Positions 1 through 8,550 of a DNA stretch of 46,961 bases are shown here, piece after piece (position 1 is the first letter of the stretch; every line of letters starts with the position of its first letter). A program made the translations under genes and the position numbers. The stretch is from Actinobaculum suis (GTDB taxonomy: Bacteria; Actinomycetota; Actinomycetes; Actinomycetales; Actinomycetaceae), in assembly GCF_900102025.1 (NCBI RefSeq), contig NZ_FNAU01000016.1, forward strand, positions 1-46,961, written 5' to 3'. The notes under the pieces were generated by a model. That model was given only the letters and a program-made list of their open reading frames with translations, did no database searches and was not told the origin of the DNA.

Positions 1-92
1 GCCCGGTTTCCATTTCGAACCCGGTAGCTAAGGTCGCCTGCGCTGATGGTACTGCGCTCGGGAGGGCGTGGGAGAGTAGGTCGCTGCCGCCA
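1..92 (+). rRNA. 5S ribosomal RNA, 3' part (5' end outside window)
   Basis: The opening bases carry the conserved 5S core 'TTTCGAACCCGG', then 'GATGGTACTGC' and 'GTGGGAGAGTAGGTCGC', the standard loop B to loop D/E segments of bacterial 5S rRNA. The 3' end is placed just after 'GCTGCCGCC' because the sequence then changes to a run of T. It is presumably the last gene of a 16S-23S-5S operon lying to the left. Confidence 0.93.
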
Positions 93-555
93 AAATGTTT
101 TTTTGGTTGGGTTTAGCGGGAAGCATTTCCTTTTGGGGTGTTTCCCGCTTTCCCTATTTAACAGGCAAAAACTCCGGGGATTTGGTCCCGGGGGTTTGGT
201 TTAGCCGGTGGGGTTTGTCTGTTTGGGCTTGGTTGCTGGTTGGTTGGCTCGCTGGGGCTGGCTAAGGTTGCTGGTTGGTCTGCGCGCTAATCTGTTTGGT
301 TTTTGGTTGCAGCTGGGTGGTTGGCTGGTCGGTTGGCCTGTTGGTTGGTCGGCCTGTTGGTGTGCGGGTTTTGGTTTTTGTTTGGGGGCCGGGGTAGGCC
401 CCCATTTTTTATTTAACCAGCCTGAAGGGTCTGTGGTGGTGATCGCTCCAATGGCGTCGCCACGTGGTTTCAGGTACGTGTAGAAGGTAGAATGAAATGG
501 TATTCAGAGCCGGATGGCTCGGTTGGCTTATAAGTGAACTGCGAGGATTTATTTA
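93..555. other. Non-coding, G/T-skewed region between the rRNA operon and the first gene
   Basis: No convincing gene is seen. A T-run follows the 5S gene (about 98-104). An 8-bp inverted repeat AGCGGGAA/TTCCCGCT lies at 115-122 and 142-149. From about 205 to 375 the + strand is almost pure G/T, with many GGTTGG-type words. A clear terminator hairpin ends the tract at 384-410. An open frame at 208-483 is built of Trp/Gly/Leu from this skew and is not credible. A possible -10 (TAGAAT, 488-493) may serve the gene at 556, without a good -35. Confidence 0.7.
384..410 (+). terminator. Intrinsic terminator downstream of the rRNA operon
   Basis: A perfect 7-bp stem GGGGGCC (384-390) / GGCCCCC (397-403) with a 6-nt loop is followed by ATTTTTTATTT. 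It is correctly oriented to stop rightward transcription from the rRNA operon or read-through into the gene at 556. Confidence 0.8.
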
Positions 556-2544
556 ATGTCTGATAATGAGCGTCGGGACCGTAACGACTCTTCGAGCGGA
601 TGGGAATCGGCTTCCGGGCGCCGGGGATCCTCGGGTCACAGAAGCGACCGCCGGCGAGATAACAGAGACCGCCACTTCTGGAGCGATGGCTCCGGTGAAG
701 CGCATCGTGGTCGGCGCGATTTTAGCGATAGGAGATCAGACCGCGGATTCCGCGACCGCGACGGTGGCCGCGACCGCGACGGGCACCGTGATCGGCGTGG
801 GCGTGGTTGGGAAGATTCGCGTGGGTACCGGGATCGTCGTGATGATGGTGGTCGGGGTCGGCGTTTTGATCGGGATGATCGGCGCGGTCGTGACTTTGGA
901 GATGGTGGTCGCGGGCGTGGGCGTGATTTCCAGGACCGGGACCGTGATTTCCGTGGCCGGGATCGTGATTTCGGTGGTCGTGATCGGCGTCGTGATGATC
1001 GGCGTGGGCGTGGTTGGGAAGATTCGCGTGGGTACCGGGATCGTCGTGATGATGGTGGTCGGGGTCGGCGTTTTGATCGTGATGATCGGCGCGGCCGCGA
1101 CTTTGGTGAAGGTGGTCGCGGGCAGGGCCGCGACTTCCGCGACCAAGACCGCGACCAACGAGAAGACCTACTGGCAACAAACACTGAAGAACAAGCCGTG
1201 CAAAGCGACAGCCAGGCCTCCGCTACACAAGAACGTGAACCGCGGCGCGACTTCCGCTCCCACCGGCCGGAACGCGAAACCACGCAGGAACAACGCGCAG
1301 GACGCCGCGATCCAGAAGTCCCCGAATCAGTACGGGCCTCTGACCTGGACCCCCAGACTTCACGTAGCCTGAAATCCTTGTCCAAGCGGACCGCTGATCG
1401 GGTTGCACGACACCTCGTCTATGCCGGCATGATGATGGACGAAAACCCCGAACTCGCCTACGAACACGCAAAGGCAGCTTATAGGCAAGCTGCCCGAGTC
1501 GACGTCGTACGCGAGGCACTGGGTATTGCCGCCTACCTGACCGGACGCTACAGCGAAGCGCTACGCGAACTACGCACCTACCGGCGCATGACGGACGACT
1601 ATTCCCATGCGCCTCTAGAAGCAGACGCCGAACGCGGGCTCGGCAAACCTGAAAAGGCGCTTTCCTTCATTGCGGAAGTACCACTGAAGCGACTCTCCCC
1701 GGCAGCACAAATCGAACTCGCAATTGTCACTTCCGGGGCGCGCGCCGACACGGGCGACTATGCCGGCGGACTCTCGGTGATCGAAAGAATCAAATCCGAA
1801 AACCTCGGGGAAGAACTCCGCGCCCGGGTAGAACTCGTGAAGGCAGACCGGCTCGCAGAGGTCGGGCAGACCGAGGAAGCCGAAGAACTGCGCCGCCGCT
1901 GGACGCCGGTATACGAAGGTGAAGGCGAAGTCGATCTCCTCATGGAAATCGAAGAAGAACCGGAAGAAGACCAAACAGCGGAAGAAGCCGCCACAGAAGA
2001 CCTAGCAGCCGGCGCAGGAGATGAAGAAGCGGCACAGGATGAAGCCGCCGCGGCTGAAGCTGCTGGGGCTGAAGCTGCTGGGGCTGAAGCTGCTGGGGAC
2101 GAAATACCGGAAGACACAGCCCCCGAAGCCACAACGGAGAAAGAAGCCCCAGCCCAAGCTGAGGAATCACAAGACGATACAGTGTCCGTGGAAGGCACGG
2201 AAACGGCAGAAGCTGAAACAGTAGCCCCGGCGCAACTGCCAGTAGAATCCGAATCGGTAGCGGAAGAAGAAGCTCGGGCACCGGAAGAAACGCCGGCTGC
2301 AGAAGAAGAAACGCCGGGTGGGGAAGAAACTGTCTCGCAGCCGACCGTTTCGGAAAGCGATGCGGCGGCGGAATCTAATAGCAAAACGCATGTCGAAGCC
2401 GCAGCGGAAACAGCACCGGTAGCGTATTCTCAGCCGGAACCGGAGACGGATAATGCGGCGGAACCGGAAGAAGCACAAGAAAATTCGGAAACGACGGCGA
2501 ACGTAGACGCAACTGCCGCAGAAGAAAGTAAGAAGGAAGACTAA
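556..2544 (+). CDS. Three-part protein: Arg/Gly/Asp-rich N-terminus, TPR-like middle, acidic C-terminus
   Basis: A 662-aa protein starting at ATG with a GAGGA ribosome site 8 nt upstream. Residues 1-210 are a highly charged RDRR/RGRG/DDR region containing a 42-residue segment that occurs twice. Residues about 260-455 are helical and TPR-like, with 'NPELAYEHAKAAYRQAARVDVVREALGIAAY'-type helix pairs (quoted only in part of the region: LAYEHAKAAYRQAARVD). Residues 455-662 are Glu/Ala-rich and acidic, with the 5-residue unit AEAAG three times. In mycobacteria a TPR protein (Rv1691) sits in the same place upstream of the HAD phosphatase, so the middle part is probably the orthologous core. The RGG-like head and acidic tail are low-complexity additions that could bind RNA or self-associate; that is inference. 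It ends 4 nt before the next gene, implying one transcript. Confidence 0.85.
   Translation: MSDNERRDRNDSSSGWESASGRRGSSGHRSDRRRDNRDRHFWSDGSGEAHRGRRDFSDRRSDRGFRDRDGGRDRDGHRDRRGRGWEDSRGYRDRRDDGGRGRRFDRDDRRGRDFGDGGRGRGRDFQDRDRDFRGRDRDFGGRDRRRDDRRGRGWEDSRGYRDRRDDGGRGRRFDRDDRRGRDFGEGGRGQGRDFRDQDRDQREDLLATNTEEQAVQSDSQASATQEREPRRDFRSHRPERETTQEQRAGRRDPEVPESVRASDLDPQTSRSLKSLSKRTADRVARHLVYAGMMMDENPELAYEHAKAAYRQAARVDVVREALGIAAYLTGRYSEALRELRTYRRMTDDYSHAPLEADAERGLGKPEKALSFIAEVPLKRLSPAAQIELAIVTSGARADTGDYAGGLSVIERIKSENLGEELRARVELVKADRLAEVGQTEEAEELRRRWTPVYEGEGEVDLLMEIEEEPEEDQTAEEAATEDLAAGAGDEEAAQDEAAAAEAAGAEAAGAEAAGDEIPEDTAPEATTEKEAPAQAEESQDDTVSVEGTETAEAETVAPAQLPVESESVAEEEARAPEETPAAEEETPGGEETVSQPTVSESDAAAESNSKTHVEAAAETAPVAYSQPEPETDNAAEPEEAQENSETTANVDATAAEESKKED
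790..1079 (+). repeat. 83-bp perfect direct duplication inside the N-terminal coding region
   Basis: Bases 790-872 recur identically at 997-1079, an offset of 207 bp (69 codons). The similarity continues in degenerate form to about 915 and 1122. The duplication keeps the reading frame and doubles an RRGRGWEDSRGYRDRR-type segment. Identity at the DNA level, including third positions, suggests a recent event or ongoing recombination. Confidence 0.85.
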
Positions 2545-2548
2545 AGCT

Positions 2549-3565
2549 ATGCAAAAGCCTTTCGCACAAAACTATGACGGAGCACTTTTCGATCTGGACG
2601 GAGTAGCCTACCTGGGCGGGGATCCCGTCCCGCACGCGGCGGAAGGCTATAGCGCGGCCCGTGCCACCGGCATGAAAGCCGTGTTCGTGACGAATAATGC
2701 TTCCCGCCCACCAGAGACAGTGGCAGCACAGCTAAACGAACTCGGATTAGAAACCCGGCCGGAAGACATCCTCACTTCGGCGCAAGCAGCCGTGCTACTC
2801 GCACAGCAGCTTTTGCCGGAAGGCGCGAAAGTCCTCGTGATCGGCGGGGCCGGGCTACATGAGGCCATGAAAGGATCCGGTTTCCAACAGGTAACCTCGG
2901 CTGATGATAATCCGGCGGCGGTGATAGAAGGCTTCTATCCGGAAATCGGATGGAAACAGCTTTCCGAAGCAGCACTCGCCATCCAAAAAGGCGCTCGGTT
3001 TATCGCCACAAATTTGGATGCCACTCTTCCCCAAGAACGCGGACATATGATCGGTAACGGTTCCCTAGTTGCCGCGATCGTTAACGCGACCGGTGTGCAA
3101 CCTACTTCTCCGGGCAAACCAGATCCCGGAATATATAAGATTGCAGCCGAAAAACTTGGAGCCCAAAACCCATTCGCGGTGGGGGACCGGCTCAACACGG
3201 ATGTGCGTGGGGCGGTCGCTGCCGGGATTCCTTCCCTGCATGTACTTACGGGAGTGAATTCGGCGCGCGACATTATGCTTGCCGTACCAGAAGAACGGCC
3301 GACCTTCCTCGCTGATGATTTGCGGGCCCTCAATGAGGTATACCCGCAGATAACCAAAACCGGTGATACTTGGACATGCGGCGAGGAAACCGCCCGGCTA
3401 GTGGGAACCAAACTGGAAATTTCCAACCAACAAGGTGACCAGATTTTCCTCAACGCCTACCGAGCGGCCGTACACGCGGTATGGGAAGCAATTGATGCCG
3501 GCCTGGCACGCGAAACGCTTGGGGCAGAGCTTCCCGATTACCAAGTAGTACGACCGGGCGAATAG
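2549..3565 (+). CDS. HAD-IIA (NagD-like) phosphatase
   Basis: A 338-aa HAD superfamily hydrolase. Motif I is FDLDGV with the nucleophile Asp15 and general acid Asp17; motif II is VTNNAS with Thr48. Motif III Lys lies in SPGKPDPGIY, and the acidic motif IV is VGDRLNTDVRGA. The cap arrangement and the order of motifs match the class IIA NagD/p-nitrophenylphosphatase type. Its position before tlyA-nadK-recN matches mycobacterial Rv1692, reported as a glycerol-3-phosphate phosphatase; the same substrate here is inference. It follows the TPR gene by 4 nt and so is very likely co-transcribed. About 100 nt separate it from the next gene, and that gap contains a long hairpin. Confidence 0.92.
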   Translation: MQKPFAQNYDGALFDLDGVAYLGGDPVPHAAEGYSAARATGMKAVFVTNNASRPPETVAAQLNELGLETRPEDILTSAQAAVLLAQQLLPEGAKVLVIGGAGLHEAMKGSGFQQVTSADDNPAAVIEGFYPEIGWKQLSEAALAIQKGARFIATNLDATLPQERGHMIGNGSLVAAIVNATGVQPTSPGKPDPGIYKIAAEKLGAQNPFAVGDRLNTDVRGAVAAGIPSLHVLTGVNSARDIMLAVPEERPTFLADDLRALNEVYPQITKTGDTWTCGEETARLVGTKLEISNQQGDQIFLNAYRAAVHAVWEAIDAGLARETLGAELPDYQVVRPGE

Positions 3566-3584
3566 CACGGTGATAGAAGGACGA

Positions 3585-3620
3585 CGCTAGAGGCACGCGG
3601 CTAAATGTGTGCTTCTAGCG
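3585..3620 (+). other. 15-bp hairpin with three G-U wobbles downstream of the HAD gene
   Basis: Bases 3585-3599 pair without a break with 3606-3620 around a 6-nt loop (GCTAAA). Twelve pairs are Watson-Crick and three are G-U in the + strand RNA. No U-tract follows. It lies in the leader of the gene at 3669 and could be an RNA processing site, a weak terminator, or a leader structure. Confidence 0.55.
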
Positions 3621-3668
3621 CGAGGGCTGGAAACAAAAAGCAGTTAACAGGAAGCAGGAAGGGTAAAG

Positions 3669-3941
3669 GTGGAAGGAACAGGGCAAGATCTAAAGGCACA
3701 GGGAACGGGCCAGACCGGGCCTACACCTACCTCTGCCCATATACCTACACCTACCCCTGCGCCGCGGACTGCGCCTATGCCCGAGCCCGGTTCTGGCAAA
3801 CCTGGGCCCAAACCACAGGCACCTGTACAAGTGGAAACACTATTGGCGGAACTAGAAGGTAAAGATATCGGGGAGCAAATCGCGGACCTGGAAACCATTG
3901 TTAGTGAACTAAACCGGCAACTAGGGCGAGCACGCGCATAA
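3669..3941 (+). CDS. Small conserved-context protein of unknown function
   Basis: A 90-aa protein starting at GTG, preceded by AGGAAGGG at a suitable distance. Residues 1-50 are a Pro/Thr/Gly-rich linker (PTPTSAHIPTPTPAP). The last 35 residues form a short amphipathic helix-like unit (LLAELEGKDIGEQIADLETI then VSELNRQLGR). A small gene of unknown function occupies the same place in mycobacteria (between the HAD phosphatase and tlyA, Rv1693), so the C-terminal helix is probably the conserved part. Its stop overlaps the tlyA start by one base (TAATG), which implies translational coupling. I do not recognise a function. Confidence 0.75.
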   Translation: MEGTGQDLKAQGTGQTGPTPTSAHIPTPTPAPRTAPMPEPGSGKPGPKPQAPVQVETLLAELEGKDIGEQIADLETIVSELNRQLGRARA

Positions 3942-4822
3942 TGGCCCGCATGATCCGTGTAGATGCCGAACTGGTGCGGCGCAAAATGGCCCGCTCTCGC
4001 GCCGAAGCTAGCGAATTGATCCGGGCCGGGCGCGTCTCCCTCGACGGCGGGGAAGTAACCAAACCGGCCCGGCTTATGGACCCGGCCCAAGCCTTAGTAG
4101 TGCGCGAAGCCGGGCTGGAACATTACGTTTCGCGCGGGGCATACAAACTTCTTGGGGCCCTCGACGCCCTCGGCGCAGCCGGCCCCCAAATAGCTGGCGT
4201 ACACGCCCTAGACGCGGGTGCCTCCACCGGCGGGTTCACCGACGTCCTCTTGCGGCGCGGCGCCGCCCACGTCACCGCCGTCGACGTCGGCTACGGACAA
4301 CTAGCCTGGAAGCTGCGCGAAGACCCCCGCGTAACGGTAATGGAACGGGTGAACGTGCGCAGCCTACAAGCCGGGCAAATCACGCCCGCCCCGCAACTCG
4401 TGGTAGGCGACTTATCTTTCATCTCACTCACCTTGGTAATCCCCGCCTTGGTTGCGGTAGCCGCCAGCGACGCCGAATTCCTACTCATGGTCAAGCCACA
4501 ATTCGAAGTAGGCCGGCAAAAAATCGGTGCCCACGGCGTGGTACGCAACCCGGAATTCCATGTGGAAGCAACCCTAAAAGTAGCGCAAAGTGCCCGCACA
4601 AACGGCCTGGGTATCCAAGCGGTAGCCGCCTCACCGCTACCCGGCCCCGCAGGCAACGTCGAATACTTCCTGTATATGCGCGCGGGCGCACCAGACCAGC
4701 TCGGCGAAAACCTCGAAAACGCGGTCCGCACGGCAGTGGCTAACGGGCCGGCCGGAAAAACAGCTACGATAGGGCAAACGAGCACCGGCGCGCAGGAAAC
4801 GAGGGGAGTCGCGCGTGAGTAA
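3941..4822 (+). CDS. tlyA: TlyA-type 16S/23S rRNA 2'-O-methyltransferase
   Basis: A 293-aa enzyme with an N-terminal S4 RNA-binding domain (residues about 4-62, RRKMARSRAEASELIRAG) and a FtsJ/RrmJ Rossmann methyltransferase domain. The SAM loop is DAGASTGGFTD at 91-101. The K-D-K-E set used by TlyA is present at Lys69 (GAYKL), Asp157 (GDLSF), Lys185 (MVKPQFE) and Glu241 (GNVEYF). In mycobacteria TlyA methylates 16S C1409 and 23S C1920, and its loss gives capreomycin/viomycin resistance. The nadK start lies inside its 3' end (8-nt overlap). Confidence 0.95.
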   Translation: MARMIRVDAELVRRKMARSRAEASELIRAGRVSLDGGEVTKPARLMDPAQALVVREAGLEHYVSRGAYKLLGALDALGAAGPQIAGVHALDAGASTGGFTDVLLRRGAAHVTAVDVGYGQLAWKLREDPRVTVMERVNVRSLQAGQITPAPQLVVGDLSFISLTLVIPALVAVAASDAEFLLMVKPQFEVGRQKIGAHGVVRNPEFHVEATLKVAQSARTNGLGIQAVAASPLPGPAGNVEYFLYMRAGAPDQLGENLENAVRTAVANGPAGKTATIGQTSTGAQETRGVARE

Positions 4823-5663
4823 GCAACGCAAAGTCTCGCTTGTAGTCAACCAGGCACTACCGGAAAATCTGGTGCAATCTGCCCAGCGAGCAAAAGAACT
4901 CTTCACCGAATTAGGCGTGAAAATTGATGAAACGGAAACCCTAGAAGGCGCAGCAGGTAGCGACATAATTCTCGTCCTCGGCGGGGACGGTACGCTCCTG
5001 CGCGGCGCCGAAATTGGGCGGCAAGTAGATGCGCCCGTGATGGCAATCAACTATGGGCATATGGGTTTCCTTTCCGAAGCTGAACCGGCCGCCTTGCCGC
5101 AAGTAGCGCGGCGGATTGCCGCCGGAGACTGGCGGGTAGAAGAACGCATGACCGTCGATGTTATGGTGCGCCACCCCGATGGGCATACCGAAACCGGATG
5201 GGCGCTCAACGAAGCCTCCGTGGAAAAAGATTCCGGCTCGCGACTCATCGAAGTATCTATCGGGGTAGACGGGCGTGAACTATCCGCGTTCAAAGCTGAT
5301 TCCGTGCTGATTTCCACTCCCACCGGGTCTACCGCCTACAATTTTTCGGCCGGCGGGCCCGTGGTCTGGCCAGATGTGGAAGCCATGCTCCTCACGCCCG
5401 TAGCTGCCCACGCCCTTTTCACCCGGCCACTCGTAGTGGGCCCAGATTCGGAACTCGAAGTGCGGATTTTGCGAGCCGGTTCCATAATTTGGTGCGATGG
5501 GCGGCGCGGCCTGGCCGCCCCACCCGGATCGGTAATTCGGGCCGTGCGCGGGTCGAATCCCGTGAAACTTGCTCGGCTTTCTGACGTCCCGTTCTCCGGA
5601 CGGCTCGTCACCCGATTCGAACTACCGGTGAAGGGGTGGAGCCAAACGGAGGTAGGACAGTGA
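4815..5663 (+). CDS. nadK: NAD kinase
   Basis: A 282-aa ATP-NAD kinase that makes NADP+ in the cytoplasm. Diagnostic motifs are GGDGT (residues 56-60, catalytic Asp58), NYGHMGFLSE and the substrate loop TPTGSTAYNFSAGGP. The GTG start overlaps the end of tlyA (GTGAGTAA), with GAGGGGA 8 nt upstream. The tlyA-nadK-recN order is conserved across Actinobacteria. Length and domain content are normal. Confidence 0.96.
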   Translation: MSKQRKVSLVVNQALPENLVQSAQRAKELFTELGVKIDETETLEGAAGSDIILVLGGDGTLLRGAEIGRQVDAPVMAINYGHMGFLSEAEPAALPQVARRIAAGDWRVEERMTVDVMVRHPDGHTETGWALNEASVEKDSGSRLIEVSIGVDGRELSAFKADSVLISTPTGSTAYNFSAGGPVVWPDVEAMLLTPVAAHALFTRPLVVGPDSELEVRILRAGSIIWCDGRRGLAAPPGSVIRAVRGSNPVKLARLSDVPFSGRLVTRFELPVKGWSQTEVGQ

Positions 5664-7354
5664 TCGACCACGTCACCATACGAGACCTGGGAGTAATTGC
5701 CGAAGGAGAACTCGCAACCGGGCCGGGCCTGACCGCACTCACCGGAGAAACCGGGGCCGGAAAAACCATGGCCGTCACCTCCCTCCAACTACTCCTCGGC
5801 GCAAAAGCCGATGCTTCACGCGTGCGGGCCGGAGCACGCGCCGCCGAAGTAGAAGGCACCTTCGTAATCCCCGCCGATTCGCCCGTACTCGAACGAGTAA
5901 CAGACGCCGGCGGGGCCTTCGAAATAGAAGGAGAAAATGCCATCCTCATCGTGGCCCGCCACGTGCCCGCCAAAGGACGCTCCCGCGCCTATGTGGGAGG
6001 CCGTTCTGTTCCCACCGCCGTGCTCCGCGAAATCGCTTCCGCTTTTGTTACTGTGCACGGCCAATCTGACCAAATCCGCCTGGCTAGCGGGTCCCAACAA
6101 CGTACCGCTCTAGATGCCTATGGCGGAGAAAAAATCACGGCAGCAAACGCGCAGTGGCAACAGGCATACCGCCAATATCTAGAAGCCGGCCAAGCATTGC
6201 ACGAATTTGAGGCAGGGGCGCGCGAAGCTGCCCAGCGGCGGCTTGCCTACACGGCTTTCCTTGAAAAAATCGAAGCCGTAGCGCCCACCCCCGGCGAAGA
6301 AGAAGAACTGCGTGCGCAAGCCTTGCGGCTCGAAAATTCCGAAGAACTGTATGCTGCGTTTTCCCGCGCGGCCGGTCTGCTCACCGGTTCTGATGCCGTA
6401 GAACTACCCGCTTCCCGGGCAGTAGCCGAAGCCCGGGCCAAACTATCCGAAATTACTGATCCCACCGGGCAAGAACTTGCCGGCCGGCTCGCCTCGGTGG
6501 AAGCAGAAATAGACGATGTCGGGCAAGAACTAGCCGCCGCCGCGCGCGCCACCGAAGCCCAACCCGAACTCCTCTCGCAGATTTACTCACGGCGCCAAGA
6601 ACTTGCGGGCCTGCGCAAAGAACTCGGTATGGACATTGACAGTGCGCTCGACCAAGCCACGCATGCCCGTCGCGAACTTGAAAAACTGGGCGACCCCGAA
6701 GGCACCCGGGAAACCATCGAAAAAGAATTACGCGAAGCCACCGCACACATGGAAAAAGCCGGCAAAAAACTACGCACTGCGCGCCAACAGGCAGGTGCCG
6801 CCCTGGCCGCGCAAGTCACAGCAGAACTACCCGCCCTTTCCTTACCAGACGCCAAGTTTGAAGTGCGAGTCGAAAAAGCCGAACCCGGGCCCTCCGGGGC
6901 AGACACCGTGGAATTCCTTCTCGCCTCCCACCGCGGCGCACCCCTTGCCCCGCTAGGCAAAGGAGCTTCTGGGGGAGAACTCTCACGCGTCATGCTCGCC
7001 GTAGAGGTCAGCCTCGCCAGCCAGCGCAGTGAGGGATCTCATACGTTTCTTTTTGATGAAATAGATGCGGGGATCGGCGGGAAAGCCGCCACCGCGGTAG
7101 GGAAACGTCTCGCCAAACTAGCGGAAACCGCACAGGTGATCGTAGTGACTCATTTGCCGCAAGTAGCTGCGTTTTCTACCACTCAGATAGCCGTAGTCAA
7201 GCAATCCACACGCGGTACCGCCCGCACCGAAGTGGTCGAACTAACCGGGGAAGAACGCATTTCTGAACTGGCCCGTATGCTTTCGGGTAATGAAACTGAC
7301 GTGGCACGCGCCCACGCCGCTGAACTACTTCGCAATGCGTTTGTGGCACGATAA
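5660..7354 (+). CDS. recN: DNA repair protein RecN
   Basis: A 564-aa SMC-like ATPase for double-strand break repair. Walker A is GETGAGKT at residues 29-36, two coiled-coil arms fill the middle (about 150-380), and the C-terminal head carries GASGGELSRVMLAVE (signature) and FDEIDAGIGG (Walker B). The GTG at 5660 is preferred over an in-frame start 24 bp upstream because GGAGGTAGG lies just before it, the start overlaps the nadK stop as GTGA, and RecN proteins normally begin with an '(I)xxxIRDLGVI' strand. No LexA box is visible immediately upstream; expression probably comes from the operon. Confidence 0.95.
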   Translation: MIDHVTIRDLGVIAEGELATGPGLTALTGETGAGKTMAVTSLQLLLGAKADASRVRAGARAAEVEGTFVIPADSPVLERVTDAGGAFEIEGENAILIVARHVPAKGRSRAYVGGRSVPTAVLREIASAFVTVHGQSDQIRLASGSQQRTALDAYGGEKITAANAQWQQAYRQYLEAGQALHEFEAGAREAAQRRLAYTAFLEKIEAVAPTPGEEEELRAQALRLENSEELYAAFSRAAGLLTGSDAVELPASRAVAEARAKLSEITDPTGQELAGRLASVEAEIDDVGQELAAAARATEAQPELLSQIYSRRQELAGLRKELGMDIDSALDQATHARRELEKLGDPEGTRETIEKELREATAHMEKAGKKLRTARQQAGAALAAQVTAELPALSLPDAKFEVRVEKAEPGPSGADTVEFLLASHRGAPLAPLGKGASGGELSRVMLAVEVSLASQRSEGSHTFLFDEIDAGIGGKAATAVGKRLAKLAETAQVIVVTHLPQVAAFSTTQIAVVKQSTRGTARTEVVELTGEERISELARMLSGNETDVARAHAAELLRNAFVAR

Positions 7355-7359
7355 AGCTT

Positions 7360-8538
7360 GTGGCATGGATAAAACGACGTAAATCGGTGGTCGCGACGCC
7401 CGGAACACTCAACGGGCCGGCCCGCGTGGATCGGCGGACGAAAAATTTGGTGCGTCGCGTACAACCGGGAGATATTGCGATTATCGATCACGTAGATCTG
7501 GATCGGGTAGCGGCAGAAACCCTGGTGGAAGCTAAACCGGCGGCGGTACTCAACGCGGCCAAATCGATCTCGGGCCGATATCCGAACCTGGGTCCGGAAA
7601 TCCTCAATGAGGCCGGCATCCCTCTGATTGACGATTTTGGCTCTGCGATTATGGACATTCGCGAAGGTACCCGCATCACCGTGGAAGAAGACGGTAGCGT
7701 GACCAGCAACGGGCAAATAATAGCGCAAGGAATTATTCAAGACGCCGAATCAATCGCGGACGCTATGGAAGCGGCGAAAGCCGGGATGACCACCCAATTG
7801 CGGGCCTTTGCCACCAACACGCTCGAATACATGGAAGAGGAACAAAACCTCATCCTCGACGGTGCTGGCGTGCCCGATATCCGCACCAAAATCGAAGGGC
7901 GCGATGTCTTGATTGTGGTGCGCGGGTACCGCTATAAAGAAGACCTGGCCACCTTGCGGCCCTATATTCGCGAATATCGCCCACTGATCATTGGCGTGGA
8001 CGGGGGCGCCGATGCCGTCCTGGAAGCCGGATACAAGCCGGACATTATCGTGGGAGATATGGACTCGGTATCCGACCAAGCTTTACGTTCAGGTGCCGAG
8101 ATCGTGGTGCATGCTTACCGGGATGGCCGTGCGCCCGGTAAAAAACGGGTGGAAGATTTAGGGGTGAGCCACGTAGTGTTTCCCGCCACCGGAACTTCCG
8201 AAGATGTGGCTATGCTCCTCGCAGACGCGAAAGGAGCCGGGCTGATTGTGGCGGTAGGTAGCCACAACACGCTCGTCGAATTCCTGGATAAAGGCCGGGC
8301 CGGGATGGCCTCTACTTTCCTTACCCGGCTCGTGGTTGGCGGCAAACTGGTAGACGCCAAAGGCGTTTCCCGGCTTTACCGGTCCCGGATTTCCAACTGG
8401 ATGATCGTGCTCCTGATCATTGCCGGTTTCCTGGCAATAATGGCAGCCCTCGCCTCTACAGCAGCCGGTCAAGCAAGTATTTCCGTGATCGGTGCCAGGC
8501 TCGGTGATTTCTGGGCCTGGCTGGGAAGCCTCTTTTAA
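7360..8538 (+). CDS. steA: SteA-like cell-separation protein
   Basis: A 392-aa protein with a thiamin pyrophosphokinase-like catalytic fold: IGVDGGADAVLEAGYKPD and IVGDMDSVSD at about 220-250. One C-terminal transmembrane helix follows (about 345-370, WMIVLLIIAGFLAIMAAL). The family was described in Corynebacterium as SteA, acting with SteB in the RipC-FtsEX cell-separation pathway; Rv1697 is the mycobacterial counterpart. Kinase activity is not established. The start is a GTG 5 nt after the recN stop with no strong ribosome site, suggesting coupling. It is followed immediately by steB, as in other Actinobacteria. Confidence 0.88.
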   Translation: MAWIKRRKSVVATPGTLNGPARVDRRTKNLVRRVQPGDIAIIDHVDLDRVAAETLVEAKPAAVLNAAKSISGRYPNLGPEILNEAGIPLIDDFGSAIMDIREGTRITVEEDGSVTSNGQIIAQGIIQDAESIADAMEAAKAGMTTQLRAFATNTLEYMEEEQNLILDGAGVPDIRTKIEGRDVLIVVRGYRYKEDLATLRPYIREYRPLIIGVDGGADAVLEAGYKPDIIVGDMDSVSDQALRSGAEIVVHAYRDGRAPGKKRVEDLGVSHVVFPATGTSEDVAMLLADAKGAGLIVAVGSHNTLVEFLDKGRAGMASTFLTRLVVGGKLVDAKGVSRLYRSRISNWMIVLLIIAGFLAIMAALASTAAGQASISVIGARLGDFWAWLGSLF

Positions 8539-8550
8539 GGATTGATGTCG

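Noticed and set aside
208-483. 91-residue open frame after the 5S gene
   Set aside because: Composed of Trp/Leu/Gly/Val from a G/T-skewed tract, no ribosome site, and it runs through a terminator hairpin.
566-1385. Several long open frames on both strands across the Arg/Gly/Asp-rich region
   Set aside because: They are shadows of the repetitive codons of the real gene at 556; the other frames give Val/Met or His/Asp strings with no start signals.
5636-5659. Upstream start for recN
   Set aside because: No ribosome site; GTG 5660 has GGAGGTAGG, overlaps the nadK stop and fits the family N-terminus.
4815-7354. LexA box upstream of recN
   Set aside because: No CGAAC-N4-GTTCG was found in the nadK 3' end; the only clear SOS box in the window is at 34570.
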